Shown here one piece after another: positions 47,365 to 56,927 of a DNA stretch of 64,000 nucleotides (position 1 is its first letter; each line of letters starts with the position of its first letter). Below the pieces are notes generated by a model. That model was not told the origin of the DNA, did no database searches, and worked only from the letters and a program-made list of their open reading frames with translations. Source of the DNA: Calidifontibacter indicus (GTDB lineage Bacteria > Actinomycetota > Actinomycetes > Actinomycetales > Dermatophilaceae); contig NZ_QTUA01000001.1 in NCBI RefSeq assembly GCF_003386865.1, forward strand, positions 3,286,001 through 3,350,000, written 5' to 3'. The position numbers were made by a program, and so were the translations under genes.

Positions 47365-47410
47365 GCAAAGGTCCTTCCGGAAGGGCCGCGGTGCGTGTGT
47401 TCGCGGTGAT

Positions 47411-48244
47411 TCAGTGAACTCGGTTCAATTTGCGGGTCTGCATGATCACGGCCGCCATTTCCTCGATCGACATCGCCGAGGAGTTGATGAACGGGATCTT
47501 GTGCGTGCGGAACATCGACTCCGCACGACGCAGTTCGTAGAGGCACTGGGCCTGGGAGGCGTACTTGCTGCCCGGACGGCGCTCACCCCGCACCTGCGAC
47601 AGGCGCGCCGCCGTCGACACGATGCCGAAGCACTTGTCGGCGTACGGCGCGATCGGACGCGGCAGGCGTGCGCTCTCGAAGTCCTCGTCGACCAGCGGGT
47701 AGTTGGCCACGAAGATGCTGTGCTGGAGCGCGAGATACATGGTGGTGGGCGTCTTGCCGCAGCGCGACGGCGCGAGCAGGATCACCTCGGCCTTGTCGAT
47801 CGCCCGCAGGCTGGCGCCGTCGTCGTGCTCGATGGCGTATTCGACGGCCTTCATCCGCGAGTCGTACTCGGTCTGGTTGCGGACGGCGTGCGCCGACCCA
47901 CCCTTGTGCGCGGCCTCCCGGTGCAACACCCGCTCGACCTCGTCGAGTTGGGAGCCGAACAGGTCGATGAACGCGCACTTCGTCTGCATCAACTCGGCGC
48001 GGATCTCCTCGTCGGCGACCGTCGAGAAGACCAGCGGCGTGATCTCGTCGGTCTTGGTCGCATCGACCATCGCGACGGCCTCGCGGGCGGAGTCGACGGA
48101 GGTGATGAACGGGATCTTCTGCCGCACGAACCGCACACCGGGAAACTGCTGCAGGATCATGTTGCCGAGGGTCTCGGCGGAGATGCCGGTGCCCCCGGCC
48201 AGGAAGAACGCAGGCGTCGGCGCAGCGTGATCCTGGGCACTCAT
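47411..48244 (-). CDS. ppsR: PEP synthase regulatory protein (kinase/pyrophosphorylase)
   Basis: A 277-aa bifunctional serine/threonine kinase and phosphorylase of the DUF299 family, known to inactivate PEP synthase (ADP-dependent) and reactivate it (phosphate-dependent). The P-loop [15 protein letters not shown] is in place, and the family start [19 protein letters not shown] follows a short lead. ATG at 48244 with GGGAAGG upstream. 46 nt before ppsA, so the pair forms a regulatory operon. An alternative target in this family is PPDK; adjacency to ppsA favours PEP synthase. Confidence 0.93.
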   Translation of the reverse strand: MSAQDHAAPTPAFFLAGGTGISAETLGNMILQQFPGVRFVRQKIPFITSVDSAREAVAMVDATKTDEITPLVFSTVADEEIRAELMQTKCAFIDLFGSQLDEVERVLHREAAHKGGSAHAVRNQTEYDSRMKAVEYAIEHDDGASLRAIDKAEVILLAPSRCGKTPTTMYLALQHSIFVANYPLVDEDFESARLPRPIAPYADKCFGIVSTAARLSQVRGERRPGSKYASQAQCLYELRRAESMFRTHKIPFINSSAMSIEEMAAVIMQTRKLNRVH

Positions 48245-48277
48245 GGGAGAACCTTCCCACACAAGTTGTGAGACAGG

Positions 48278-48322
48278 GCACCCCACCTCGGTCCCTGATA
48301 CTGCGGGACGCGGGCGGGGTGC
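48278..48322. terminator. Two-tier hairpin after aminotransferase
   Basis: Outer arms GCACCCC/GGGGTGC and inner arms GTCCC/GGGAC lie 12 nt beyond the aminotransferase stop and 33 nt before ppsR. Confidence 0.6.
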
Positions 48323-48334
48323 ACGTGTTTCAAC

Positions 48335-49606
48335 TCAGCTCTTGGCGAGGTACTCGCCCGCAGCCAGCAACGCACAGGTGGCGACGCCGTCCATCGCGAC
48401 CTCGACCTCCTCCAGCGGAGGCATGGTCGGGGCGAGGCGGATGTTCTCGTCGTGCGGGTCTTGGCCTAGCGGGAAGCTCGCGCCGGCCGGGGTCAGCGCG
48501 ATGCCGGCCTCCTTGGCCAACTCGACCACCCGGGTGGCGGTGCCGGGCAGCACGTCGAGGTTGACGAAGTAGCCACCCAGCGGCTTGGTCCACTGCGCGA
48601 TGTCGTGCTCGGCCAGGCGCTCGGTGAGGATGCGCTCGACCGCGGCGAACTTCGGCGCGATGATCTCGGCGTGCTTGCGCATGTGGGCGCGCACCCCGTC
48701 GGCGTCCTTGAAGAACTGCGCGTGACGCAGGTGGTTGACCTTGTCGGGGCCGATCGAGCTCATGCCGAGGTGCCCCAGGTACCACCCGATGTTCTCGGTC
48801 GACGCTGCGAGGAACGCGACGCCGGCCCCCGCGAAGGTGACCTTCGAGGTGGAGGCGAACAGGATCGGACGGTGCGGGTTGCCCGACGAGGCCGCCAGCG
48901 AGATGACGTCGACCGACTTGGTCTCGACGTCGGTGAGGTGGTGCAGCGCGTAGGCGTTGTCCCAGAAGATCTTGAAGTCGGGGGCGGCGGTCGGCATCGC
49001 GACGAGCTTGGCGGCGACCTCCTGGCTGACGGTGTCACCGGTCGGGTTGGCGTAGGTCGGCACGACCCACATGCCCTTGATCGACGCGTCGTCCTTGACC
49101 AGCTCGGCGATCTTGTCGGCGTCGGGGCCGTCGGCGTGCATCGGCACGGTGATCATCTCGATGCCGAAGGAGTTGAGCAGCGAGAAGTGGCGGTCGTAAC
49201 CGGGCACCGGGCAGATGAACTTGATCTTCTCCTCGGCCACCCACGGACGCTCGCTGTCGACGGCGCCGTGCAGCAGGCAGTCGACGAGCACCTGCTGCAT
49301 CAAGGTGAGGCTCGAATTTCCTTGTGCGACAATCTGATCGACGTTGACACCGAGCAGCTCGGCGAAGATCTCGCGAATCTCGGTGAGGCCGTGCAGCCCT
49401 CCGTAGTTGCGGGTGTCGGTGCCATCGGCCGCGATGTGGGTGGTAGGCAGCTTGAGCAGGTCATTGCTGAGGTCGAGCTGCTGCGCCGACGGCTTGCCAC
49501 GGGTGAGGTCGAGCTTCAGTCCGCGCGCCTTGAGGTCGTTGTAGGCGGATTTCTGCGCCGTCATGAAGGCGGCGAGTTCTTCGGCGGACAGGTCGGCAAG
49601 GGCCAC
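48335..49606 (-). CDS. Aspartate aminotransferase, subgroup Ic (MocR-like fold)
   Basis: A 423-aa PLP enzyme. GTG start at 49606 with GGGAG upstream. The PLP lysine is in FASTSKVTFAGAGVAF; the NAYALHHL segment follows the cofactor Asp (FWDN). Length and motifs match the large actinobacterial aspartate aminotransferase group rather than classical AspC. It interconverts aspartate and oxaloacetate, which fits its place beside PEP synthase at the gluconeogenic node. Substrate preference is inferred. Confidence 0.88.
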   Translation of the reverse strand: MALADLSAEELAAFMTAQKSAYNDLKARGLKLDLTRGKPSAQQLDLSNDLLKLPTTHIAADGTDTRNYGGLHGLTEIREIFAELLGVNVDQIVAQGNSSLTLMQQVLVDCLLHGAVDSERPWVAEEKIKFICPVPGYDRHFSLLNSFGIEMITVPMHADGPDADKIAELVKDDASIKGMWVVPTYANPTGDTVSQEVAAKLVAMPTAAPDFKIFWDNAYALHHLTDVETKSVDVISLAASSGNPHRPILFASTSKVTFAGAGVAFLAASTENIGWYLGHLGMSSIGPDKVNHLRHAQFFKDADGVRAHMRKHAEIIAPKFAAVERILTERLAEHDIAQWTKPLGGYFVNLDVLPGTATRVVELAKEAGIALTPAGASFPLGQDPHDENIRLAPTMPPLEEVEVAMDGVATCALLAAGEYLAKS

Positions 49607-49955
49607 AGCAGCTCCCGTAATCGTGGTTGACCGGTTTCGCGGGTCATTCTTCCAGTCTTCGCGTTCCTGTCCGCGGGCGGACCGACCAGGGAGACGGCGG
49701 TGTCGGTGTGGGGTGAGTGGCGGGGGCGATCGCACGAAGTCGCGTCGGACGCGACTTACTCCCCAGTTCAGCGCGATACGCCCGAGTAACTGGCGCCTGA
49801 CGCGACTTGGTGCGGACGGGGTGGCCCGGTGGGGCCCCGGTGAGGCCGGATCCGGCGTGTTCAGAAGTCCTGACAGTCGGTTCGGAACCGAATCGGCGGG
49901 GTGGCCCGTCGCACTCCCGGTTCACCAATCCGAAGCAAACCTAAGGGGATTCACC
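49607..49955. other. Intergenic region with R3a
   Basis: A 349-nt gap between divergent genes. It holds repeat R3a (49731-49814) and the lipoprotein ribosome site AAGGGG. No promoter could be called with confidence and no small gene was seen. Confidence 0.5.
49731..49814. repeat. Palindromic repeat R3, copy a
   Basis: An 84-bp element bounded by 22-nt inverted ends (CGCACGAAGTCGCGTC and its complement at the far end). Each end is itself a palindrome (AAGTCGCGTC-G-GACGCGACTT), and the centre carries CGATACGCC. It aligns without gaps to R3b and R3c. 141 nt upstream of the lipoprotein ATG. Confidence 0.9.
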
Positions 49956-50849
49956 ATGCGCACTTCGAAGCGCGCCGCGTTCGCAGCACTCGCACTGACC
50001 ACCACGATCGGCCTCACCGCGTGCAACAGCAGCGACGCCCCGCCGGCCGACTCGACGTCCTCGTCCGCCGCGTCGTCGACGGACTCGTCGGCGCCGTCGG
50101 AGTCCTCGAACGGCTCCGCGAACAACTCCTCCGACTCCCAGTCGTCGAGCAACTCCTCGTCCGACTCCTCGCAGACCTCGGACGGCTCGTCCTCGTCGTC
50201 CAACGCCGCCGACACCACCGAGCAGCCCGCCGACCAGCGCGACGACAAGAACGACAAGTCGGCCCTCGACGCCGAGACCTCCAAGATTCCGACCGGCCCG
50301 CTCATCAGCGCCAAGATCATCAAACTGGGCGGCTACGCCAACCAGTACGACAAGACCTTCGGCACCTTCTACTCGGTGCTGTCGATCAACGCCTCGGGCC
50401 GCGGCCTCGTCGCGATGGAGTACGTGCTGCTCGATGCCTCGGGCAAGCAGGTCGGCGCGATCAAGGACAACTTCGAGGTGGCCCCGGGCCAGAACGTCAT
50501 CAAGGTCACGCGCGGTCTCGGCAAGGTGCCCGAGGGCACCAAGAAGGTGCGACTGCAGGTCACCAAGAACAGCCCCAACTCCTACGCGTCCGTCACCGAG
50601 ATCGACCCCAACATCAACATCCGCATGGACCCGACCACCAAGAGCGCGGTCGTCAGCGGCAGGTACAAGACCGACGGCAAGGGCTCCGTCATCTCGATGA
50701 ACGCGGTCTGCTCCGACGCGAACGGCGTTGTGCAGGCAGCGAATTCGCCGATGAAACAGCTGCGCGCGGCCACCTGGACGCCGTACGAGGTGAAGTTCCT
50801 CTCGGCGCCGCTGAACTACCAGCCCACCAAGTGCTACGTCGGTAGCTGA
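49956..50849 (+). CDS. Ser-rich lipoprotein
   Basis: A 297-aa putative lipoprotein. ATG at 49956 with AAGGGG 7 nt upstream. Signal peptide with lipobox LTAC (Cys23), then about 60 residues almost entirely Ser, Asn, Asp and Ala, then an acidic/Lys patch and a beta-rich domain of about 190 residues. No family recognised. Likely surface-exposed on a flexible stalk. It lies between R3a and R3b; the latter starts 7 nt after its stop. Confidence 0.8.
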   Translation: MRTSKRAAFAALALTTTIGLTACNSSDAPPADSTSSSAASSTDSSAPSESSNGSANNSSDSQSSSNSSSDSSQTSDGSSSSSNAADTTEQPADQRDDKNDKSALDAETSKIPTGPLISAKIIKLGGYANQYDKTFGTFYSVLSINASGRGLVAMEYVLLDASGKQVGAIKDNFEVAPGQNVIKVTRGLGKVPEGTKKVRLQVTKNSPNSYASVTEIDPNINIRMDPTTKSAVVSGRYKTDGKGSVISMNAVCSDANGVVQAANSPMKQLRAATWTPYEVKFLSAPLNYQPTKCYVGS

Positions 50850-50856
50850 CCTCTCT

Positions 50857-50940
50857 CGCACCAACTCGCGTCAGGCGCGACTTACTCACCGGTTCGGCTC
50901 GATACGCCCGAGCAAGTCGCGCCTGGCGCGACTTCGTGTT
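50857..50940. repeat. Palindromic repeat R3, copy b
   Basis: Second 84-bp copy, same orientation. Its right-hand palindrome AAGTCGCGCCTGGCGCGACT is perfect. It sits between the lipoprotein stop and the second DUF559 gene. Confidence 0.9.
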
Positions 50941-51043
50941 CGGACGGCGTGCCGACGGCGTCCGGCCCGGTGACGCGTGCGCGCCGGGGCGCCTGTGGAC
51001 AACTCGGCGGACGGGGCGGCGCGAGGTGGCACGATCGGCCGCC

Positions 51044-51931
51044 ATGTACCGAGTGTTCACCAGGGACGAGGCGATGGCCGCCGGCATCTCCCCCGCCCAG
51101 CTGCGCAGCCCCCGCTACCGCAGCATCAGCCGCGGACTCTACTGCCCGACGTCGGTGCTGCCGAGCCAAGCCGAGGTCGTCGCCGCGCTGATGCGCAAGC
51201 TCCCGGTGGCGCAGTTCGCGTGTCGCGAGACGGCGGCGGGTCGGCACGGCGCGGTCGTGCCGCACAGCAGCGAGGTGCATCTCGGCACGGCGCAGCGCCG
51301 CACGTCGACGCGACCCGACGTCGCCCTGCACTGGTACCGCTCGCCTCCCGAACTCACCCGTGTGCGCGGCCTCACCGTCACGAGCCCGCGGCAGACCTTC
51401 CTCGACCTGGCCGCGACGCTCCCCTTCGTCGACCTGCTCGTGCTCGGCGACTCGCTCGTCCACGCCGAGGCGTGCACCGTCGACATGTTCACCGGGCTCG
51501 ACCCGGGACGCCGTCCGGGTGCGGCGCGCGCCCGCGAGGTCGCCGCGCTCGTGCGCAAGGGCGTGGAGTCGCCGTACGAAACCCGGGCCCGCCTGCTCAT
51601 CATCAGCTGCGGGCTGCCCGAGCCGGAGCCGAACCATCCGTTGCGGGATGCCACCGGTCGCATCGTCCGGCGCATCGACCTCGGCTACGAGCACTACGGC
51701 ATCGCAGTCGAGTACGACGGCCGTGATCACATCCGCCGAGAAGAGCAGTGGCACAGCGATATTGCGCGCCGCGAGGAACTCGACGACGACTGGAAGTTCA
51801 TCGTGCTGACCAGCCGCGACATCCATCGCAAGCAGGCCCAGACCGCCGAACGCGTCCACAAGGCGCTGCGTGCGCGCGGCTACAAAGGACCCTTCGACCC
51901 GCTCGGCTGGCGGCGCCACTTCGCACCCTGA
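51044..51931 (+). CDS. DUF559 nuclease-fold protein (second copy type)
   Basis: A 295-aa protein, ATG at 51044 (weak ribosome site). N-terminal winged-helix-like lead (MYRVFTRDEAMAAGISPAQL, SRGLYCP). C-terminal DUF559/Vsr-like domain with the classic EYDG at 223-226, then DHIRREEQWHSDIARREEL and WKFIVLTSRDI. The fold is shared with very-short-patch repair nucleases; activity unproven. Only loosely similar to the DUF559 protein at 38266-39141, yet it too is bracketed by palindromic repeats (R3b and R3c). Confidence 0.8.
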   Translation: MYRVFTRDEAMAAGISPAQLRSPRYRSISRGLYCPTSVLPSQAEVVAALMRKLPVAQFACRETAAGRHGAVVPHSSEVHLGTAQRRTSTRPDVALHWYRSPPELTRVRGLTVTSPRQTFLDLAATLPFVDLLVLGDSLVHAEACTVDMFTGLDPGRRPGAARAREVAALVRKGVESPYETRARLLIISCGLPEPEPNHPLRDATGRIVRRIDLGYEHYGIAVEYDGRDHIRREEQWHSDIARREELDDDWKFIVLTSRDIHRKQAQTAERVHKALRARGYKGPFDPLGWRRHFAP

Positions 51932-51956
51932 CCACACCGCACCGCACCGCACTCTG

Positions 51957-52040
51957 CGCACCAACTCGCGTCAGACGCGACTTACTCGCGGGTTTCGCCC
52001 GATACGCCTGAGAAACTCGCGCCTGACGCGACTTCGTGCG
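51957..52040. repeat. Palindromic repeat R3, copy c
   Basis: Third 84-bp copy, 26 nt after the DUF559 stop. It also overlaps the 3' end of the minus-strand YfhO-like gene, providing its stop codon and about the last 19 residues. Confidence 0.9.
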
Positions 52041-54537
52041 GACGCTGGTGGCGCCGCCGGCGGACGAAGGCCACCCCGGCTGCCAACGCGTCGACCACGA
52101 ACAGCCCGACCAGCAGCAACGAGGCCACGCTCGCCGCGACGAACCCACGGGGCAGGTAGGAGAAGGTCACGGTGGAGGTGCCGGCGGGCAACTGCACCTG
52201 CTGGAAGCGCTGGGTGTCGAAGTCGGCGATCGGCGACGACACCCCGTTGATGGTCGCGGTCCAGCCGGGTGAGGAGAGCTGGCGCCGAGTGAGTTCGGTC
52301 GGACGCGGGCACGTCACCGTGACCTCGTCGAGGCCCTCCCCCTCGACCCGGCACCCGCTGCCCGGGGCCGTCGAGAAGAACGGCTCCGCGGACGGGTCGT
52401 GCCAGATCTCGGCGGTGCGGTTCTTGAAGACCCGCGTCAACCCGTACCGGTCGGCGAGGCCGTCGCCGACGCCCGGCGCCATCACCAGGTAGGCCACCCC
52501 GACACTGCGGTAGACGCTCTGCCGCTGGCCGTAGACCTGCAGAATCAGTCGCTGCTTCGCCGGCGGGTAGTTGCGGGTGGCCAGCAGGTACGGCCCCCAC
52601 ACGTCGCTGGTGCCCCGCGCCAACGGCGTGCGCCAGGTGGCGTGCAGGTTGTCCTTCACCAGGTCTGCCATCTTCTGCGGCACGGGCAGGTCGTTGACGT
52701 TCAACTGCTGCAGTTGGAAGGCCGACCCGTAGTTCGGCTGGATCGGTCCGAGGGAGAAGAACCGCGCAGTGCCCTGGTGTTGCTGCAGGTAGCGCACCGG
52801 CGCGAGGTCGACGTCGTGGGTCGGGCTGGCGCCCAACTGCGGCACCATGAACTGCCCCGTCGCATCGACCACGACCAACGCGGCCAGCGCAACGGCCACG
52901 CCGATCCCAGCCCGCCCCGTCCGACGCCAACCACCGCGACCGGGCCCCCGACCGCGACCCCAGCCACCCCAAACGCTGCGCTTCCCCGCAGACGCTGCTG
53001 TTGCAACAGCACCGTCTGCCGGCAGCTGCAGCGTTTGCGGGTTGTGCGGGCCCGCAGGGGCGGACGTGCGGGTGTAGGCGAGGACGGCGACGGCGAGGCA
53101 GACGAGGGTGGTCCAGGTGACCGAGAGCACCGTCCAGCGCACCGCGGTGACATCGAACAACGCCAGCGCATAGATCACGGACGCGACGAGGTAGGCGAAC
53201 GTCGCCACCACCGCCGCGATCCACACCGGCCGCCGCACCACCCTGCGGCGCAGGTCGTCGACGCCGTACGCGGCCCACAGGATCACGATGAACTCCACCA
53301 GCACGAAGCCGTACTTGTAGACGAGGATCTGCTGGAGTCCGGGGACGTGCTGCACCGCCTTGTTGACCGGCGGGAAGTTGTACATGTTGAGCAGCAACAG
53401 CACCAACGTGATGCTCAACAGCCAGCGCATCGGCCGCTCGCGTCGGCCGAGGAAACCGATGATTCCGACGAGCACGGCGGGCAGGGTGAGGAACCCGGCC
53501 TGACCGCCCGAGATCGGGTTGTGGCTGACCGGGCCGACGGCGAACGGCAGGGCCAGCGAACTCAGCTGCCGTTGCCCGTAGGACGTCGGTCCGGTGCCCG
53601 CCCCGTGGTAGGCGGTGTAGCCGAAGTCGAGGAAGTGCACGAAGGCGACCAGTGCCGGTGCGGCGATCACCAGAGACCCGGCGGCGCCGGCGACCAGCCA
53701 CAGCAGGAAGCGCACCCGGGACCGTTGGAGCGTCAGCACCCTAGCGACGCCCCAGACCGCCACGAAGAGTCCCTCCAGCAGCGCCGTCTCGGGGAAGCCC
53801 GACAGCAGCATGAAGCCGATCGAGAACGCGATGACCCAGGCGCCCCAGCGAGCAGACCGACCAGACCCGGACGCCGGACCAACCGCAGCCGCTGTGCCAA
53901 GCCCGGACGCCGGGCCGGACCCAACAGGCTGAGCAGACCCAGCAGGCTGAGCAGACCCAGTGCCACCCCCACGCACCGCCGCCGCCACCAACTCCACACC
54001 CCACAGCGCCCACGGCAGAAACGCGATCGGGTTGAAGGGAGCATTGAGCATCAACGCGAACGCACCGTTGACCGCGAACAGGCACGCGCCGACGGTGGCG
54101 GCGATCCACCCCAGCCGCAGGCTCCGCAGGAACAACAGTGTGCCGAACCCCGCCACCAACTCCAGCACGATGTGCATCAGCAGCACACCGCCGGGCAGTG
54201 CCTGCAGCAGCACGAACGGCAGGAAGAACGCCGCCGACTGCATCTCACCGGCGAGCGGTTGGCCGAGTCCTTCGTAGTTGTTCCAGAGCGGCACGTTGCC
54301 GTTCAGCCACGAGTCGACCGAGCGCTGGCCGAGCGCCTGCACCGTCCAGCCGACGTTGGGATCGATGGTCCACGAGCCGTCGATGACGCCCTGGGTGGGG
54401 CGGCCGAGTCCGGAGAAATACAGCATCGGGTCGGCGCTTGCGAACCCGAAGATGAAGATCGCGTTCGCGACGAGCACCACCGCGATGATGGTGAGCGAGG
54501 CGAGCAGCGCCGGACGTCGCAGCCAGGCCGACCTCAT
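51982..54537 (-). CDS. YfhO-like polytopic membrane protein
   Basis: An 851-aa protein with about 11-13 membrane helices and a large extracytoplasmic domain near residues 560-810, the layout of YfhO/GT-C-like membrane proteins tied to cell-surface glycosylation. The N-terminus includes the loop motif YFSGLGRPTQGVIDGSWTID. The ATG at 54537 overlaps the glycosyltransferase stop (ATGA), so they act together. Two low-complexity cytoplasmic insertions stand out: a GSAQPAGSAQPVGSG stretch from an 18-bp tandem repeat, and a segment encoded by the palindrome at 52970-53037. The last residues (HEVASGASFSGVSGETRE) come from repeat R3c, so the native C-terminus was probably replaced. Confidence 0.8.
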   Translation of the reverse strand: MRSAWLRRPALLASLTIIAVVLVANAIFIFGFASADPMLYFSGLGRPTQGVIDGSWTIDPNVGWTVQALGQRSVDSWLNGNVPLWNNYEGLGQPLAGEMQSAAFFLPFVLLQALPGGVLLMHIVLELVAGFGTLLFLRSLRLGWIAATVGACLFAVNGAFALMLNAPFNPIAFLPWALWGVELVAAAVRGGGTGSAQPAGSAQPVGSGPASGLGTAAAVGPASGSGRSARWGAWVIAFSIGFMLLSGFPETALLEGLFVAVWGVARVLTLQRSRVRFLLWLVAGAAGSLVIAAPALVAFVHFLDFGYTAYHGAGTGPTSYGQRQLSSLALPFAVGPVSHNPISGGQAGFLTLPAVLVGIIGFLGRRERPMRWLLSITLVLLLLNMYNFPPVNKAVQHVPGLQQILVYKYGFVLVEFIVILWAAYGVDDLRRRVVRRPVWIAAVVATFAYLVASVIYALALFDVTAVRWTVLSVTWTTLVCLAVAVLAYTRTSAPAGPHNPQTLQLPADGAVATAASAGKRSVWGGWGRGRGPGRGGWRRTGRAGIGVAVALAALVVVDATGQFMVPQLGASPTHDVDLAPVRYLQQHQGTARFFSLGPIQPNYGSAFQLQQLNVNDLPVPQKMADLVKDNLHATWRTPLARGTSDVWGPYLLATRNYPPAKQRLILQVYGQRQSVYRSVGVAYLVMAPGVGDGLADRYGLTRVFKNRTAEIWHDPSAEPFFSTAPGSGCRVEGEGLDEVTVTCPRPTELTRRQLSSPGWTATINGVSSPIADFDTQRFQQVQLPAGTSTVTFSYLPRGFVAASVASLLLVGLFVVDALAAGVAFVRRRRHQRPHEVASGASFSGVSGETRE
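52970..53037. repeat. R4-like palindrome inside the YfhO-like gene
   Basis: Outer arms CAAACGCTGC/GCAGCGTTTG and inner arms GCAGACGCTGCTGTTG/CAACAGCACCGTCTGC (one mismatch) form a 68-nt palindrome in coding sequence, read through in frame as a loop. The CTGCTGTTGCAACAGCA core resembles the core of R4a and R4b. Confidence 0.7.
53925..53960. repeat. 18-bp tandem repeat in the YfhO-like gene
   Basis: Two exact copies of CAGGCTGAGCAGACCCAG, encoding the AQPAGS-type repeat in a loop. Neighbouring duplicated CCCGGACGCCGG segments (53870-53910) suggest slippage expansion. Confidence 0.8.
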
Positions 54538-55535
54538 CGCTGCACGCGGTCGAGCGCGGCCAACTCCAGCGCAGTCTGCGCCGGCGGCAACACCGGTGGA
54601 TAGGTCAGGTAGGCCAATCGGGCGGCCTCCTGGCGTTGGCGCAACACTCCGTTGAGTATCAGCCCGACCACGAGCGACAGGATCGCGATGAGCGCCAGGC
54701 CGGTCGCCAGCACCGCCGTGGGCAGCCGCGGCACCTCGTTGGTGTGCAGGTAGGTGACGAGCAACGGAATGCCGAGCGCCACCGAGACGGCCGCGAAGAA
54801 CGCGCCGACCGCCGAGAAGAACGCCAACGGACGTTCGTACTGCAGCAGGCTGGTGATCAACCGCAGGATGCGGAAACCGTCGTGGTAGGTGCGCAGTTTC
54901 GACTCCGAGCCGGCCGGGCGGTCCTTGAAGCCGACCGGCACTTCGACCTGCGGGATGCGCAGGTTGACCGCGTGCACGGTGAGCTCGGTCTCGATCTCGA
55001 ACTCCCGCGACAGCGCCGGGAAGGACTTCACGAATCGCCGTGAGAACACACGGTATCCGGACAACATGTCGGTCACGGGCTCGCCGAAGAGGCGTCCGAT
55101 GAGCTTGTTGAACATCCGGTTGCCGAGGGCGTGCCCGGCCCGGTAGGCGGATGCCTCCGGGTCGTCGGTGCGCACGCCGAGCACGTGGTCGTACGGCCCG
55201 GACAGCAAGGTCTCGATCATCAGGCCGGCGGCCGCGGCCTCGTAGGTGGCGTCGCCGTCGATCATCAGATAGACATCGGCGTCGATGTCACCGAATGCGC
55301 GCCGCACCACGTTGCCCTTGCCCTTGCGCGGTTCGGTGCGGACGATGGCACCCGCCTGGGCGGCCACCTCGGCGGTGCGGTCGGTGGAGTTGTTGTCGTA
55401 GACGTAGACGGTGATGCCGTCGACCGCCGCCTTCAGCCCCTCGATCACTTCCCCGACGGCGACTTCTTCGTTGTAACACGGCACGATCGCCGCGACCTCC
55501 AACCCGGCGAACGGGCCCCCTTGAATTTTGCTCAC
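54534..55535 (-). CDS. Family 2 glycosyltransferase with C-terminal membrane helices
   Basis: A 333-aa GT-A enzyme of the polyprenyl-phosphate sugar transferase type. AAIVPCYNEEVAVGEVIEGL opens the fold, DNNSTDRT binds nucleotide, IDGDATY is the DxD-like site and LSGYRVFSRRF follows. Two membrane helices lie near residues 240-310. GTG at 55535 is chosen: no ribosome site, but a TTACTCT -10-like box stands about 9 nt upstream, so the mRNA may be leaderless. It probably loads a sugar on a lipid carrier for the overlapping YfhO-like gene to use. Confidence 0.88.
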   Translation of the reverse strand: MSKIQGGPFAGLEVAAIVPCYNEEVAVGEVIEGLKAAVDGITVYVYDNNSTDRTAEVAAQAGAIVRTEPRKGKGNVVRRAFGDIDADVYLMIDGDATYEAAAAGLMIETLLSGPYDHVLGVRTDDPEASAYRAGHALGNRMFNKLIGRLFGEPVTDMLSGYRVFSRRFVKSFPALSREFEIETELTVHAVNLRIPQVEVPVGFKDRPAGSESKLRTYHDGFRILRLITSLLQYERPLAFFSAVGAFFAAVSVALGIPLLVTYLHTNEVPRLPTAVLATGLALIAILSLVVGLILNGVLRQRQEAARLAYLTYPPVLPPAQTALELAALDRVQR

Positions 55536-55560
55536 GGAGACGCAGAGTAACAGCACAGGT

Positions 55561-55602
55561 GAAAGAAACCCCCAACCGCCTGCGCGGTTGGGGGTTTCTT
55601 TC
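55561..55602. terminator. Bidirectional terminator after tuf
   Basis: Perfect 18-bp stem GAAAGAAACCCCCAACCG with a CCTGCG loop and T-rich ends on both strands. 24 nt beyond the tuf stop. The most classical intrinsic terminator in the window. Confidence 0.95.
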
Positions 55603-55626
55603 TGACCGTGCCCTAGCGGGCGAGGA

Positions 55627-56823
<1,197 letters not shown>

Positions 56824-56927
56824 TGCGGGTCCTCCTAAGGACTTGGTTGCTGACGCCGGGGCGGCGTCGGTGATTTCTTATTTCGTGGAAACTAGCGGGT
56901 CAACCGATCAGGGAACAAATCCCTGAA

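Noticed and set aside
49731-52040. CRISPR array from regularly spaced repeats
   Set aside because: Spacing is about 1.1 kb with genes between, repeats are 84 bp, and no cas genes are present.
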